A stretch of DNA of 64,000 nucleotides, from NCBI GenBank assembly GCA_038049695.1, contig CP142452.1, forward strand, positions 90,899,501 through 90,963,500, in the 5' to 3' direction. The notes beneath the pieces were generated by a model. That model saw only the letters and a program-made list of their open reading frames with translations. It was not told the DNA's origin and ran no database searches. Shown piece after piece: positions 1 to 12,900 of this stretch. The number at the start of each line of letters is the position of its first letter. The stretch's first letter is position 1. Position numbers and translations under genes: made by a program. Origin of the DNA: Cinnamomum chago (lineage: Eukaryota; Streptophyta; Magnoliopsida; Laurales; Lauraceae).

Positions 1-700
1 TGCAGTTGGGTTCCGTCATTCCGAATTACAGACCGGAATAGAGGATCTGTGTTCGTTGTTGACAGAGAAAGAGACCGGATATCGAAGAGGACCCTGACGT
101 TGGTTGCAGATCTGTTGAGACAAAACCAGAAAATCGTAGAAAACGGAGGATCTTTGTCAGTTCTCTTCGCAAGAGAAGGAGCTCCGAATTTAGTCTCCCC
201 TCATCGGAGAAGACAAGAAAACTGCTGCTGTTTATTTTTTGTAGTGCCCGGAGAAGTTAGAAACAGAGATTGCAGGCGCATCGGGTTCACCGTCGCCGGA
301 GAACAACCGTGCTGTCGCTGCGGCCATAGGCCATCTCCGTCGCCACTACTGCCACCCTGATATCGCACCATCGTCGGAGAAAAGAGCAAGGCAACAAGGC
401 TGCCTTCCTCTTCTGGTTGCAGAGACAGTAGCCAAGTTGTGTATGGGGAAGGAGACATGGGCAACCTACGCCAAGCTGATTACAGGTCCAGGTTCAGGTC
501 AGGTTGACCTGATACACAGCATTACCCAGTTCTAGCCATAGCAGCAGTTCAGGTGATCTCATCAGGCGACCACAAAGATGGGGGTTTGATCGATCGTGAA
601 TGAGGAAGGCCTGCGGGTGTCGTTGTAGCAGCCGCTGTAGTTTTCTGATCGTTGTCGAACGTAGTGCAGCACCGCTAGAGAAGGAAGGTAGCAGGGCTGT
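1..700. other. Left-edge sequence without a recognisable gene
   Basis: This stretch is more GC-rich than the A/T-rich block to its right. Open frames of about 90-100 codons exist on both strands (49-360 plus, 494-778 minus), but neither shows a known domain, a signal peptide or a plausible splice pattern, and the two strands overlap. It could be intron sequence of the kinase gene to the right, or part of a decayed transposon cut by the window edge. I make no functional call. Confidence 0.5.
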
Positions 701-714
701 TATATCGTTTTTGA

Positions 715-1845
715 CAAATCTATGAGTTTTTATTAACTTTATCTGAGATTTTGTTAAATTTATATAAGTTTTTGTCAAGTTTTTCTAAGTTTTTAACAAA
801 TTTATGAGTTTTTTGCCAAATTTATCTAAGTTTTCGTCAAGTTTATCTAAGTTTTCGTCAAATTTATATAAATTTCTGTCAAATTTATCTAAATTTTTGA
901 TTTTATGTAAAAATTTATTTGAATTTTGGGTAAATTTTTCTGAGTTCTGAAACAAATTTATCTGCGTTCTGGACAAATATATCTAAGTTTTTTGCTATTT
1001 ATCTGAGTTCTTAACAAATCTATCTAAGTTTTTTGGAAAAATTAGTTAAGTTTTTGAAAAATATAGCCGAGTTTCTGACAAATTTATTTTCATTTTGAAA
1101 ATTTTAACTGAGTTTTTGAATGAATCTTTCTGTGTTTTTGGAAATTTTATTTGTATCTTTTTAGATCTATTTATGTTTTTGAATTTTATTTATGTCTTTT
1201 GAAAATTATTTGTATTTTCTGAAATAAATTTAAATGAGTTTTGACAAAAATATCTGAGCTTTTGGCAAATTTTTCTGAAATTTGGAAAATTAGTTTTTCT
1301 TAAATTTGGCAAATGTATTTGCATTTTTTTATATTTAATTTCTTTTTTTAATTTAATTTACGTCTTTTAAAATTTATTTGCGTCTTTTGCATTTTATTTA
1401 CATTTTTTGAAATTTTTTTGAATCTTTTAAATCTTATTTGGATCTTTTGAAATTGATCTTCATCTTTTGAAATTTATTTTTTTGAAATTTATTTGAATCT
1501 TTTAAGATTTATTTACGTCTTTTTAAATTTCTCTGCGTTATTGTAAAATTTATTATGTTTTTTGAAATTATTTTATTTTTTAATTTTATTTACGTCTTTT
1601 GAATCTTTAAGTTTTTTGAAATTATTGCTTTTTTTTAATTTTATTTAAGTCTTGAAATTATTGCGTTTTTTGAAAATTTGAAATTATTGGATTTTTTGAA
1701 ATTATTGCCTTTATTTACGTCTTTTTAAAATTTATTGCGTTTTTTTGAAATTATTACGTTTTTTAAAATTTATTTCCGTTTTTTAATTTTACTTATGTTA
1801 TTTTGAAATTTATTTATGTTATTTTTAGAAATTATTTGAAAATTT
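715..1845. repeat. Degenerate A/T-rich minisatellite, about 21-bp period
   Basis: About 1.1 kb consists of variants of one motif of roughly 21 bp, of the form GTTTTTGACAAATTTATCTAA. The period is clearest between 770 and 900, where successive units differ by one to three bases. From about 1140 the units drift to a shorter form built on TTTTGAAATTTATTT. Because 21 is divisible by three, the minus strand reads as a seven-residue repeat (N-L-D-K-x-D-E) between 785 and 976; I regard that open frame as a by-product of the repeat, not a gene. Confidence 0.8.
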
Positions 1846-1981
1846 CATTAAGGGGATTCTATTAATCGGGGCCAATTAAATGGTAGCTGACTATTATTAA
1901 TGGCATATCCCTGTGATTTTAAAGAAAGGGTAAATTAGACATTTTAGGTCTTCAAATTTAAAAAAAAAAAAACCTATTATA

Positions 1982-3015
1982 TTATGAAAAAAGAACAATA
2001 TTGATTGCGGATATAAGATAATAAAGTGAAATGTTCAAGTCCCGCCACGGAATCCCGTTTGTTTTATTTTCATGATTAATGGATGAGTTTAATAGAACTT
2101 GCATACCTGGTTGAAGACCGAAAGCACTCTGTAGCTGCGCCAGGGATGAGATGCGTAATGCACGGATAACGATGGATAGTTGTTGTTTTGGACGCCTTCG
2201 TTTGAAGTGGCTGTCGATTACTGGAAGGAGTTGGTGTCCGGGATGTCCAGGAAGCCCAGGTCCAGCCAGTCCACGTCTGATAGCTCCATTCAGGTCCTTG
2301 CGTCGACGGAGCTTATCGAGGATCTTAAGGGGGAGTGCTGAAAAGCCACTCTCATCGTCTGGTTCGTTAGGTGTCGGGTGCTCCGAGTCCCATACCCAGT
2401 TGGAGGTTCCCCCAGTGTTCGTCCCCACTCCGCAGTCACTGTAGGAGAGGCCTGGTTGCAGTATTGGTGGGAAAGAGAAGGTGGGCAAGGTAGTGGTATC
2501 CAGATCAGTTGATGATGGGGCCAAAGGAATGGTAATGGATGGATTCCCAGGCCCATAACTGAAGAAATTGTCCAACAGCCAGCTCGCTGGTGACCATGGG
2601 TAGTTCACTCCCACCGCTCATAGGTCCAGGGTTAGTGGAAGAACCCATGGAAGGCGCTGAGTTGGAAAATTGGGCCGAGAGTTCATTGGTGGCTGAGAAA
2701 CCAAAGGTGGGAAGGGTAATCTTGTGGGGAGCGGTATAGATGGAGAGCAGGTACTAGGCATCAGTGTAATGGCTCGATCGATGTGGTCTGGGGCAGAATA
2801 TAACGAAGAGGAGGTGGGCGGTGGAGATGTGACATTGGGCAGTGATTGGACATCTTCTCGATTGTCGTCCATTTTCGTTAGGCCTCCGGTATCACTAGGA
2901 CTGTTAGCACAGAGTAAGCTTTGTTCCTAACCGTGAATTACCAAGGCTAGGTCTCCTGGGCTGGGAGGAATGTCAGTTGTAGTCCCACTTGGCTCCTCTG
3001 CATGTAAGTTTGGAG
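1982..3015 (-). pseudogene. C-terminal part of decayed DUF4283-type retroelement ORF1
   Basis: The minus strand carries proline-, serine- and threonine-rich open frames (2618-2872 and 1982-2614), read right to left after the DUF4283 block at 4.8-6.3 kb. This is the usual low-complexity tail of plant L1-type ORF1 proteins. The frames are shifted relative to each other and contain stops, so the product is dead. A CAG/GTATGC junction at about 2107 on the minus strand resembles a splice donor, where the coding-like character ends. No reverse transcriptase (ORF2) is present to the left, so the assignment to a LINE rests on the DUF4283 block alone. Confidence 0.5.
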
Positions 3016-3024
3016 AGATCTGGC

Positions 3025-4797
3025 CGGAGATGTCAAACGGGCCGTGCCGGCCAGCTCCGGCCCACCCGTGCCACGGGCCGGGCTGGCACGGCCCGCCCCA
3101 GCTAGCGGGTTGGGCCGGCACGGCCCGCCAGGGAAAACCCCTGGCACGGGGCGTGCTGGAGCGGGCCGGGCTGGGCGGGCTGGCGGGCCGGCTGGGCCTG
3201 GTCTGTTTTTTTTCTTTTTTCTTTTTCTTTTTTTTTTCTTTCTTTCTTTCTTTCTTTCATTCTTTCATTGTTTTTTTTTCTTTCTTTCTTTCTTTGTTTC
3301 TTTTCTTTCTTTCTTTCTTTTTTTTTTCTTTCTTTCTTTCTTTCTTTTGTTTGTTTGTTTCTTTCTTTCTTTGCTTTTTTTCTTTTTTTCTTTCATTCTT
3401 TCTTTCTTTCTTTTTTTATTCTTTCTTTCTTTCTTTGTTTCTTTGTTTTTTTTTCTTTCTTTCTTTCTTTTTTTCTTTCTTTCTTTCTTTCTTTGTTTTT
3501 TTTCATTCTTTCTTTCTTTTTTCTTTCTTTCTTTCTTTCTTTGTTTTTTTTCTTTCTTTTTTCTTTCTTTCTTTCTTTCTTTCTTTTCAATCAGATTGGT
3601 TATTGCTATTTCTTTTCATTAATGTTGTTGTTGTTGTTAAGATTATGGATTTCAGTTTCCTGCATGCAAGCAATCCATATGGATATGATTTTTTCATTGG
3701 TTGTCTCAACTTGAATAAGTCTGTTCTCTCATTTCTGTCTAGATGGGTATAAATGAAAATTAAGTACTTTATTGCTTTTCAACAATGAAGTGATTTTTTT
3801 AATGTGCCTTTTCTTGCAATTTTTATGGTGAAATACTTGAAACTGGTGGCACCATGCCTTGATATAATGATATAAAAAGACCAATGACTAGTAAGAGGTG
3901 TCTAGAAAGGGAGATTCATTTTTTAACCTATCAGTGCACATGTCAAATGGCGGAAAGGAAGACTGAGAAAAGATAAAAAGGCATGTGGATGAATCAGCCA
4001 TTACCCCCATGATTAGAATTTGAAACTCTCAACTCTGAAGCAGTAGTCATTGAAAGTGAAACAAAGATGCTAATTGATCAGATTACCAACCTCATATACC
4101 TCAAGTCAGTTAGCATGTCATATGGTCCATACCCCCAGTTCCACCATCATCAGAAAAGAGACTCATTCAGTTACTCTGATTGATTGATTGATTGGGGATT
4201 TCCTACTACATCTCATGGGGGCCACCTAGGTGCACTTGTATTAGTGGGATTAGGATGGATGGAATCATGGAAGTTCCAATAATTAAAAGAAAACCAACCC
4301 CATCATGTTATTTTAACATTTTGGCTTAGTAGTTTTAAATTCTTGGTAATTTTTTATTTATATGTTATTAAGACTTAATCCAATTTTTAGCAATTTGTCA
4401 CGATATACACTTCTTACGTAGAAATATTCGAGGGTTAGAAACTTAGAGTAGTATAAATAACACTAATAAATTTAGAAAAAGAATAAGAATGGTTAGACCG
4501 TTTGAGTATTATAGACTTTGAAAAATTGAAAAGGACACAAAATACCCCTTATATGATTGTTTTATGGCTGTTTGGGGGGGTAAAATGGATAATTTTTAAA
4601 AAAAAATCACTTGTGGGCGGGCCAGGCGGAGCGTGCCTAACAGGCCGTGCCTGGAGAACCTGGCGGGCCACAGAGGGCAGCCCACGGGCCAGGTGTGCCT
4701 AGCGGGCTCGGGCCTGGCCACCTCGGCCCAGCACGGCCCGTGTCTCGGGCCGTGCCTTGTGGGCCAGTTAACCGGGCCGGCTCATTTGACATCTCTA
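3025..4797. mobile_element. Non-autonomous hAT-like DNA transposon inserted in the ORF1 remnant
   Basis: The ends are inverted repeats: CGGAGATGTCAAACGGGCC at the left and, read on the minus strand, TAGAGATGTCAAATGAGCC at the right. Both are followed inward by 150-200 bp of GGCCCG/CGGGCC-rich subterminal sequence. The same 8 bp, GATCTGGC, flank both ends (3017-3024 and 4798-4805), the target-site duplication length of hAT elements; the identity extends to 10 bp (AGATCTGGCC), so a Mutator-like reading is possible. No transposase frame exists inside. The core contains a long pyrimidine tract and unremarkable A/T-rich sequence. It splits the DUF4283 remnant and is therefore younger than it. Confidence 0.85.
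3207..3587 (+). repeat. (TTTC)n microsatellite tract, interrupted
   Basis: About 380 bp of almost pure pyrimidine built on CTTT/TTTC tetramers with T-run and TTTG interruptions, inside the hAT-like element. Phe/Leu/Ser-rich open frames on the plus strand and Lys/Glu-rich ones on the minus strand come only from the repeat. Confidence 0.95.
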
Positions 4798-4806
4798 GAT
4801 CTGGCC

Positions 4807-6267
4807 ATGTGATATGGAGGCGGATTAGCAGAGTGCTGTTCCCCAAAATTTGAAATGTCAGGGCCCGACTTCGGAACTCTTAAATTTCCTAGCAAAGGAA
4901 GCAATTCCATGTTGCTGAAGTGTAAGCTGCTCCGTGATACCGCCACCTGTTTACCTGTGTCATATGAGATGACAACTGCTTCCTTTTCCTGTAGAGCAGG
5001 TGTTATAGGTGGCCCACCATCCCTGACAGCTTGTTGGTGTGGTTTTGGATGTGATTGAACTTTCCCCATTGGTCTCGCCGGCGCCTTGGAGATGACCGGC
5101 CGGTCTTCCAGTGAATTTGGGGTCCTAGGTCGCTGTCTACTGCGATAGTAGACATTTCGAGTCTCTGTGTAGCAGCGTGCAACGTCTCGCCGGATCTGTG
5201 TGTAGCAGCGCGCCACTAGCTATTTCCCGTTTGGAGGTGTCCTCTAGCCCCCTTTCCAGTGATTTGGTGGGAATTGGCTCTGGAGGTACCGATGTCATCG
5301 GAGCTTTTCCTTTATCCTGACTGCGCTTATTGCAAGAATGACAGAAGGTATGCAATAGGAATTTTTGGCAGGATCCAGACTGCGGAGGTGGGTTTTCTAT
5401 CGTTAATTTCTGACACCTCATTCCCTCTGGGGAGCCAATGTATACTCCTTCAACCGGGGTGTTCCGGATGTCCATTTCAACTAGAACTCGTGCAAAAATT
5501 GCACGCTTATTGGCTCTTCCTTTCGAGCTTGTCACTTCATCCAAGCGGCGTGGAAAACCCATGGGTGCCAGGATACGCCTAAGATGGCATTCGTCCCAAT
5601 ATTCCCACCAGGCAACATGATCCATTGTGGTAGGTGGGCGATGAAGGCACGTGTTGGGTCAAAATTTGGTGTCCAGGGTGTGACCATGACCTGTTTGCCA
5701 GCAACCCGACATGGGGATCCCAGTCGGACTCTGTGCAGGTCCCTCTCATCAGTGAAGACACATAAGACCAGAAAGTCTGACGAACCATGTGAGCACCATA
5801 ACGGTGATAGGTGGGATAGAGTTTGTTTGGATGGAGTCCCACCGCCATGAAACTGGGTAATCAGCGTGAGTGTATGTGCTTTCCCCGCGATTTCCAATTG
5901 GGACCATCCGTTCAATGGGGTGTTGGTCTGCCACGTATTGGATAGAGCTTGGGAACGCCTGGATTGGTGCAGTCGATGTTGTTGGACCGACAGATGCTAC
6001 AGCATCTCGAAGGAGCGCTTGCTGAACCGGCGTCGAGGTCCATTGGAGACTGAGGGGAAGGGGCGGTGTACGTCTGCTCCAGGGGTGAGGCCGGTGCCTG
6101 GGAGGTAGGGGTAGATAGTATCTGGTGGGCGAAATTAAAGGTCTGGAGGAGGTGGTTGGGAGAATGGTGGGTGGAAAGGTGGAGGGTTCTGCTGGGAAGG
6201 TTCCATCGCTATTCTTGGAAACCTGAGATCGATATGTTGGTCTTGGCATGCAAAAGTCATACCACAT
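4807..6267 (-). pseudogene. DUF4283-domain ORF1-like remnant (L1-type retroelement), N-terminal part
   Basis: Read on the minus strand, a proline-rich N-terminus (6267 to about 5900) leads into a DUF4283 block at about 5850-5450. It has the family signature of a short segment with a conserved W (TPWTPNFDP), a PQW segment, then a WDE-x-L-RRI-x-P-x-G-x-P-x-R-x-D segment ending in ARVLVEMD. Such proteins bind nucleic acid and are typical of ORF1 in plant L1 retrotransposons. Frames change at least twice (5850-5580), and a usable zinc knuckle is not visible, so it is inactive. The coding direction continues leftward past the hAT insertion to about 1982. An alternative is a domesticated DUF4283 gene fragment. 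Confidence 0.6.
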
Positions 6268-6309
6268 TTAGTTACTCATCCCTTTTCTTCCTCCTTTGCT
6301 ACATCGAGA

Positions 6310-6955
6310 TGTAAGTGCGCAAGTTTTCTTTCGTTTCTTTTTTTTTTTCTTTTTGATCAGTAAAAAAAAGAAAAAAATTGTTAAAAAAAATAAATGTCCA
6401 TACAGCCTGACATGACCAAAAAACAAAGAAAGCAAGCATACGTATAAAAGCATTATACCCAATGCATAACCAATTATATAAGAAAAGCCTTCAACTCTAC
6501 AATCCTATCAACCTCTGCCCCCTTGCTTACCTAAAGCGTTAGCCATTTCATTCTCGGATTAGCTAACATAACAAAAAGATACCCTAGAAGATGATGCCAA
6601 AGACTTAATCTCCAAGGACTAAATAATTGAGTTCACCCAAGAAATAGAACTTAGCAAAATTGCATGAGTTTCTATACATATTTTTTAGTGTATTTTTAAT
6701 GATTTAAGTGGACGTGGGTACTGAACTTTGACATATCTGATATTGACCACCTTTTCTGTGAAATATCATCCATCAGACAAGTATTTTGTAAATTCTTTAT
6801 GTTGAATTGTTCGTTTAAGTACCTTCCATTTAGTTTTCATATAGGGTTTTGTAATTACAATATAACAATATTGTTCGTATTGAATTGCCAAATCGTCACT
6901 TAATTACACCTTTCTGTGTGAACCATTCATCAATATAACTGGGGTTCTTATTCAG
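6310..6955. other. Probable kinase-gene intron sequence
   Basis: This A/T-rich stretch lies between the ORF1 remnant and the first kinase exon in the window. It starts with a T-rich then A-rich foldback (6335-6395). I searched it by eye for the kinase catalytic loop (HRD) and found nothing. It ends in a good acceptor, TTCTTATTCAG, at 6955. Confidence 0.5.
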
Positions 6956-9900
6956 ATTGCAGATTTTGGGCTTGCAAGAATCTTCCCTGATGACCAGTCC
7001 CATATCAATGCAACTTTTGCGGGAACTTTTGGGTAAGATCCTATCCGTTATGTTCCACCACTACTTTTAAATCGGTGATTTGAATTGAAACCCAAAGACT
7101 CAGCTTGCTACTTTTCAATATACTTTCAATCAGGACCTACTTGTTTGCATGGAATTGGATTTAGGAATTTGAGGTAAAATAGGTTTCAATAATGGATCAT
7201 TTAAGAGGTGATGTGTGAAGGATATAATATGAAGATGTAGATGTTAGAAAATCTTGGGTTTATAAACCCTCTCTGAAATCAATTCAATAATGTTGTAAAC
7301 ATTTAATATAAACCAGTAGAGTAGAAGAATGGTACTTGATTGTGCCATCTTGAAACTCTGATCCAACAGAAGGTTGGTCTTTAATGGGGAATCACAACTC
7401 TCTTGTACTTTGTCTTTTCTTCTCCGGTAAGTGATGGTTGCAGAGAAATTATCATAGCCAAGAGAGTTATCCGAGTTGCCTTTTATAAGCCCTAAATCTC
7501 TCATTCCATCAAGAAGAGCATAAATACCTTTAACCCTCAAATTAACATAGATGGCAATTACAAAACAAAAACTTAAATAAAATTAAAGAATCCAAAGGAG
7601 GCATAACCAATCCTTTATGTATGGTCATTTGTGCCATAACATTAGGTCCAACATTCTTCCACTTGGTCCATATGACCACAAAAAAAAAAAAATAATAATA
7701 AATAAAATCGAAAAACTAAGTTCGAAAATAACTTTGACCGGTGATCACCATTATTTTTAAAATAACAATTGCCATCTCAACCTTTATGTCCATATTTAAT
7801 TTGTAATTAAGTCAGCTTGCCAATGACAAGTATGGCGGTTATATGCCTTGAACGATGTGCTTTCTTCCATAATTAATTCACTAACATTCTAACTTAACAC
7901 AATCCTTAATATGGATAAAATAGGATGATTTTCATGGCAATCCTATTTATTGGGAACAATAATGTCATTTTTCTTTAATTTTCTCACTTTATACACTTTC
8001 AATCACATGTGACAATAATTTCAATAAAGTAAGAACATACAAAACCTTATGTCAGTGATAAATATGACAATGTCTTTACATATCTTCAACAAGGCAATTC
8101 AATTAGGTCCATATTTCTAACATGCTTTTTGTAGTCCTTTGGCGCTAATGCCTTTGTCAAAGGATCTGTTATCATGAGGCTTGTTGGGATCCCAACGATA
8201 GACACTAACCGATCTCATACCTTTTCTTTTTATACAAGGTATTTGACTTCCAGAAATTCTGATTTACTGGAAACATTGTCATTCTGAGCAAATCTTCTTA
8301 CAGCGTCATGTTCACCATAAATCTTGAAGTGCTCGGAAATGGTGTCCATAACACTTAATCATGAGATAAAATCATGCATCCATAGAGCATGATTTATGGC
8401 TTCAAAGCATGCCACATATTCAGCATCAAATGTGGATGGAGTCACTAAAGTTTATTTTGCACTTCTCCATGAAACTGCCTTACCAACTAACATGAAGATG
8501 TATCATAAAGTTGACTTTCTTGTATCGAGGCAACTAGCGAAGTCAGCATCCGAATAACCGACCACTTCCAAGTGATCAGACCTTCTGTAAGAGAGCATGT
8601 AATTTCTTATGCTACTAAGGTATCGCAAAACCTTCTTAACTCCTACCCAATGTGCCATACTCAGATCACTTTGATATGTACTAAACATGCCAACTGCAAA
8701 GTTGATATTGAGTCTAGTGCATGTTTGTGCATACATTAAACATCTGATTGCAGCCGCATAAGAACAAGTTTCCGTATGTTGCCTTTCAATTTCATTTCTT
8801 AGACATTGTTCTTTATTAAACCTGTCACCTTTTGACATAGGTACATTTTGTGCCTTGCACCATTCCATACGAAATCTCTTAAGTACATTTTTAATATAGG
8901 CTTTCTGTGATAACCCAAGTAATCCTCGAGATCTATCTCGATAAATATCGATTCCTATTACAAAGGTCGCTTCACCCATATCTTTCATATCAAAATTGTT
9001 CTTAAGATATTCTTTAGTTCCGTAAATCATCCAAGATCATTATTAGCCAATAAAAAGTCATCGACATATAGGACTAAAATCATAAATCGGCTCCCACTAA
9101 CCTTAAGGTATATACAATGGTCAACGGTATTTTCAGTAAAACCAAAAGACGTAATAATGTGATCGAACTTTAAAATACCATTGTCGGGAATCCTGTTTAA
9201 GATCATATATCGATTTTTTTAATTTACAAACTAGTTTATTTTCACTCTCTTTCACGAAACCTTCAGGCTGTTCCATATATACTTCTTCTTCTAAATCTCC
9301 ATTTAAGAACGTTGTTTTGATGTCCATTTGGTGTAATTCTAAGTTGAAATGAGCTACAATTGCCATAACAATTCTAAATGAGTCTTTTTTAGACACCGGA
9401 GAGTTGGTTTCATGATATTCTATACATTCTCTCTAAGTAAAACCTTTGGCCACGAGTCAGGCTTTGAACCGTTCAACTTTCCCTTTGAAATCCCTTTTGG
9501 TCTTAAAGACCCATTTACAGCCTACGGCCTTGGAACCCTTAAGTAGTTCAACAATATCTCAAACTTCATTTATGACCATTGATTCTAACTCATCCTTCAT
9601 GGCATCTAAAAATTTATCAGAATTCTCATTTTCAATGGCTTCCTTAAATGTCTTAGGATCTTCTTTGTCACGTCCCCCGAACCTGATTAGAGAATAAACC
9701 GGATCCGAGGAGTGAGATTTATGACTAATTAAAATTTTTGTCCTTTAGGCCCAAGGATCGTAAGCCCGCTGTGAGGATATAATATTTCAAACCTCAAATA
9801 AAATAAGAGTTTGCGGAACTCATACAATTCTAGGCATATTTGGATATCAACAAGGAATAATGAATCTCAATATATATTAAAGTTGAACAAAGAATAAAAT

Positions 9901-12900
9901 AAAACTTAAATAATGAAGTTAATTTATTACAATGGTCATCCCAATAATCAAGGCCATTTAAAACAATAGTGATGTGAATGATATGAAAGTTTCAACGAGA
10001 GATAAATAAAGAATAAAGAATCTAATGAAGGCCCAATGAATCTCTCCCGCGCCAGGATCAATGACGATACTCTACGTCATCGGCACGCCACTCTCATTCC
10101 TCCTCAGCCCGTTGGAGATCCTCTGGGATCTCCTCACCTGCTTGCTCCTCATAGTAGTACTCACCTGAGGAGTCTGCACACCAAGGAATAGAGTCAACGA
10201 CATGTTGAGCAATAGATAAGCAAGATGTAAGTAATCATGACATGCATCAAGCTTAAGAGTAATGACAAGCATAATAATTAAGAAAATACAAGGAATCGAA
10301 GCTACGCATAAAGCATGAATAAATAACCAGAAACAATTACAGGAAATCCTAACATACTAACAATAACCAATGTCCAAACAATGCAATGCAAGAATCAAGA
10401 GGGAGACTCCGAGGATGTCCAAGCCACCTCCTGGGGTACCAGTAACAATCCTACCCGGACTACTAATACCAAAGTCCGGCTCCAGGGGGATCCAAGTTCC
10501 CAGTCCTAGGAATAGTAGCACGGTCCAAGCCCGCTCCCAACTATTCAACGCCATGGACGTCGTCCAAGCCGACTGCCCACCCCGATGTCGGAGTAACCGG
10601 CCCATCAATAATACCCCAAACTGCAAATGGCTATGACATGCAAATAATAATAAAGTGGTGTTAACACGAGAATAGACCAAGACAGGCAAGTCTGGCTAGC
10701 TCAATATACAAGACATATTTGTAGGGATTCTCTTATTCAAGTCAATACAAGACAAATCCAATCACATGATAATCCCTTCAGTCTAGCCAGTCATGTTTAT
10801 CAATTACATAACACGGGGTCCTAAGGTACACTCTAAGTCAGGTCCAAGTCCTAATTCTACAAGGTATTATGTTTCATAATTAATTAGGTGTGTTATGCCG
10901 AGAGAGAGTGTACAAGGAATTATAACAACAGATACGATTAAATAAGTCAAGGAGGAATTACGATCCAAACCTAGGCAAGTGGTGTCATCCATGTATCATA
11001 CATGTTCTAACGGAGTACGTGTGGAACTGAGTCAACGATGCTTCTAAGAAAATCCCTTGGTGTACAATCATGTTAAGCATCCATTAATTTAGTTCCATAC
11101 ACATTCGGTTTCCCCATGTTTAATGCACGAATACCTAGACACATAATCGAAGCACACCAAGCCACGTGCTACGATTTAATCCCCATTAATGGTCAACTGA
11201 TAGTAGGTTCATGGTTTCCAACATCTAAGGCCCAAACCTAAGTTACTAGTCTCATTTCTAATAAAATATAGGCTGGGTCAATAATCTGAGTTTTTACATC
11301 ACCTCCCCGACCTCCGATCGTTATGAAACCAAAACCATTGGATTCTACATCTCAAGAGCTTTCCAACAGTATATTACACGTCGAAATTCGAGGGCGGATT
11401 AAAAGTTATGGGCATTCCAAAATGGTCCGTTTATATGCCTCTACGGGTTCCCAGCATCCGAACGCCCGGAGGCAGACACCCTCCCCAGACGTCCAAATTT
11501 ACCATGTTTCTTCAACTAGCCTTCACAAGCACTATAACTTGCACGAAATTGAGCTTCCTGCTCTCCCAAAAATCCATTCTCATCAATTTTACATCCATTC
11601 TAACAAATTAGAAACATCAAAGGGGGTGCCAATTTAACAATTAATCAAATCCATACCACAAATATAACCTAACATGTAATCCAAAATCACTGTCATAACC
11701 AGGCTTGGTTTTAAGGAAATCTAGCAAGAAAATCATTACAATCAATGGAGAAAACATACACATATGATTAAATATAAAATGCATATCTACTTGCCTCAAC
11801 CAAGAAGATGATTAGAAATTGGAAAAGCTTGAGGAGGGGCTTTCTACCACGAAAACCACAATCTACCCCGCTCAAAAGTAATCTAGAACACCGAGAAAAA
11901 AAAAAGAAAGGAAAAAGATCAAGGTTCTACCTACTCTAAGCAAAAGAGAAAACGAATGGAAAAGTTGATGATGGAAAAAGGCTTACCAACTAGTATCAAT
12001 GGAGAGAGAAGATCAAGAGGAAGAAGATGTGCGGTCCGGATCGCAAAGGTGATCTCTCCCGGAGAGAGATCTGGGCTTGAGAAGATGAAGAGGGAGAAGA
12101 TAGGTCGCTATAACTCTCATTCGTTGCAGAGATGAATAAGAGATTAGGGCTAATCCCTGATTAAGAAGAGAGGGAAGGGAAAAAGACTGATTTGCCATTA
12201 AGTGGGTCCGGTGAAAGAATGGACCACTTGAAGGGTTTCTAATCGTCGGATCGCGACGAGCCAAGAGAAAAAAATAATCAGTGCGACGAGACCTTTCCAA
12301 TGAACCCAAAACCACAGTGATAGGAATTTTTTCGGAAAAACACTCAATTTTTCCTAAATTGCAAACAACCCCCTCACTAGGGTCAAACGCACTTGGAATC
12401 GCACGAAGCTTCGCAGACACTATTCTAATACTAAAAGGAACTCACTTAAGGCCTAAACCCACTTAAATATCTAATAATACAATTAATTATAATAATAGTA
12501 AAATACGGGTCAACGGTCTGCTATTGGGCCCAATTGACCTAGTAAGGTCGCGGACCTTACATTCTTTAATGCCAATATCAGATTCTTCCAAATACACCAC
12601 ATAGCCATCCGGAATGGCAGGTTTTCTCATTCGAGTTGACCTTCTTAGCATTTCCGGATCAAATTCAATGATGCTTTGTTGTGTATTTGGAAGTGAATCA
12701 TTATTTTGTTCAGGGAATGCCTCATTGTTGGGATATTGAAAATTTTATGGTTGTTGTACCTCTTGATAATCATTAACTATGATATCTAGTGGGACAACAA
12801 ATCTACTTTGTTCAATAGACAACTCAAGTAAATCCTTTATTTCATTGTAAGTCACAATTCTTCAACGGTCCTATTTGTATGGGTCGAACAGTAAAACTTA

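Noticed and set aside
785..976. Minus-strand heptad-like protein N-L-D-K-x-D-E
   Set aside because: It is the in-frame reading of a 21-bp minisatellite and drifts out of frame with the repeat.
2040..2065. GTTCAAGTCCC as a pol III B box
   Set aside because: No A box at the right distance and no tRNA cloverleaf or tail.
3044..3752. Long Phe/Ser/Leu-rich open frames (up to 260 codons) across the pyrimidine tract
   Set aside because: They are translations of a (TTTC)n microsatellite in three frames inside a transposon; no start context or domain.
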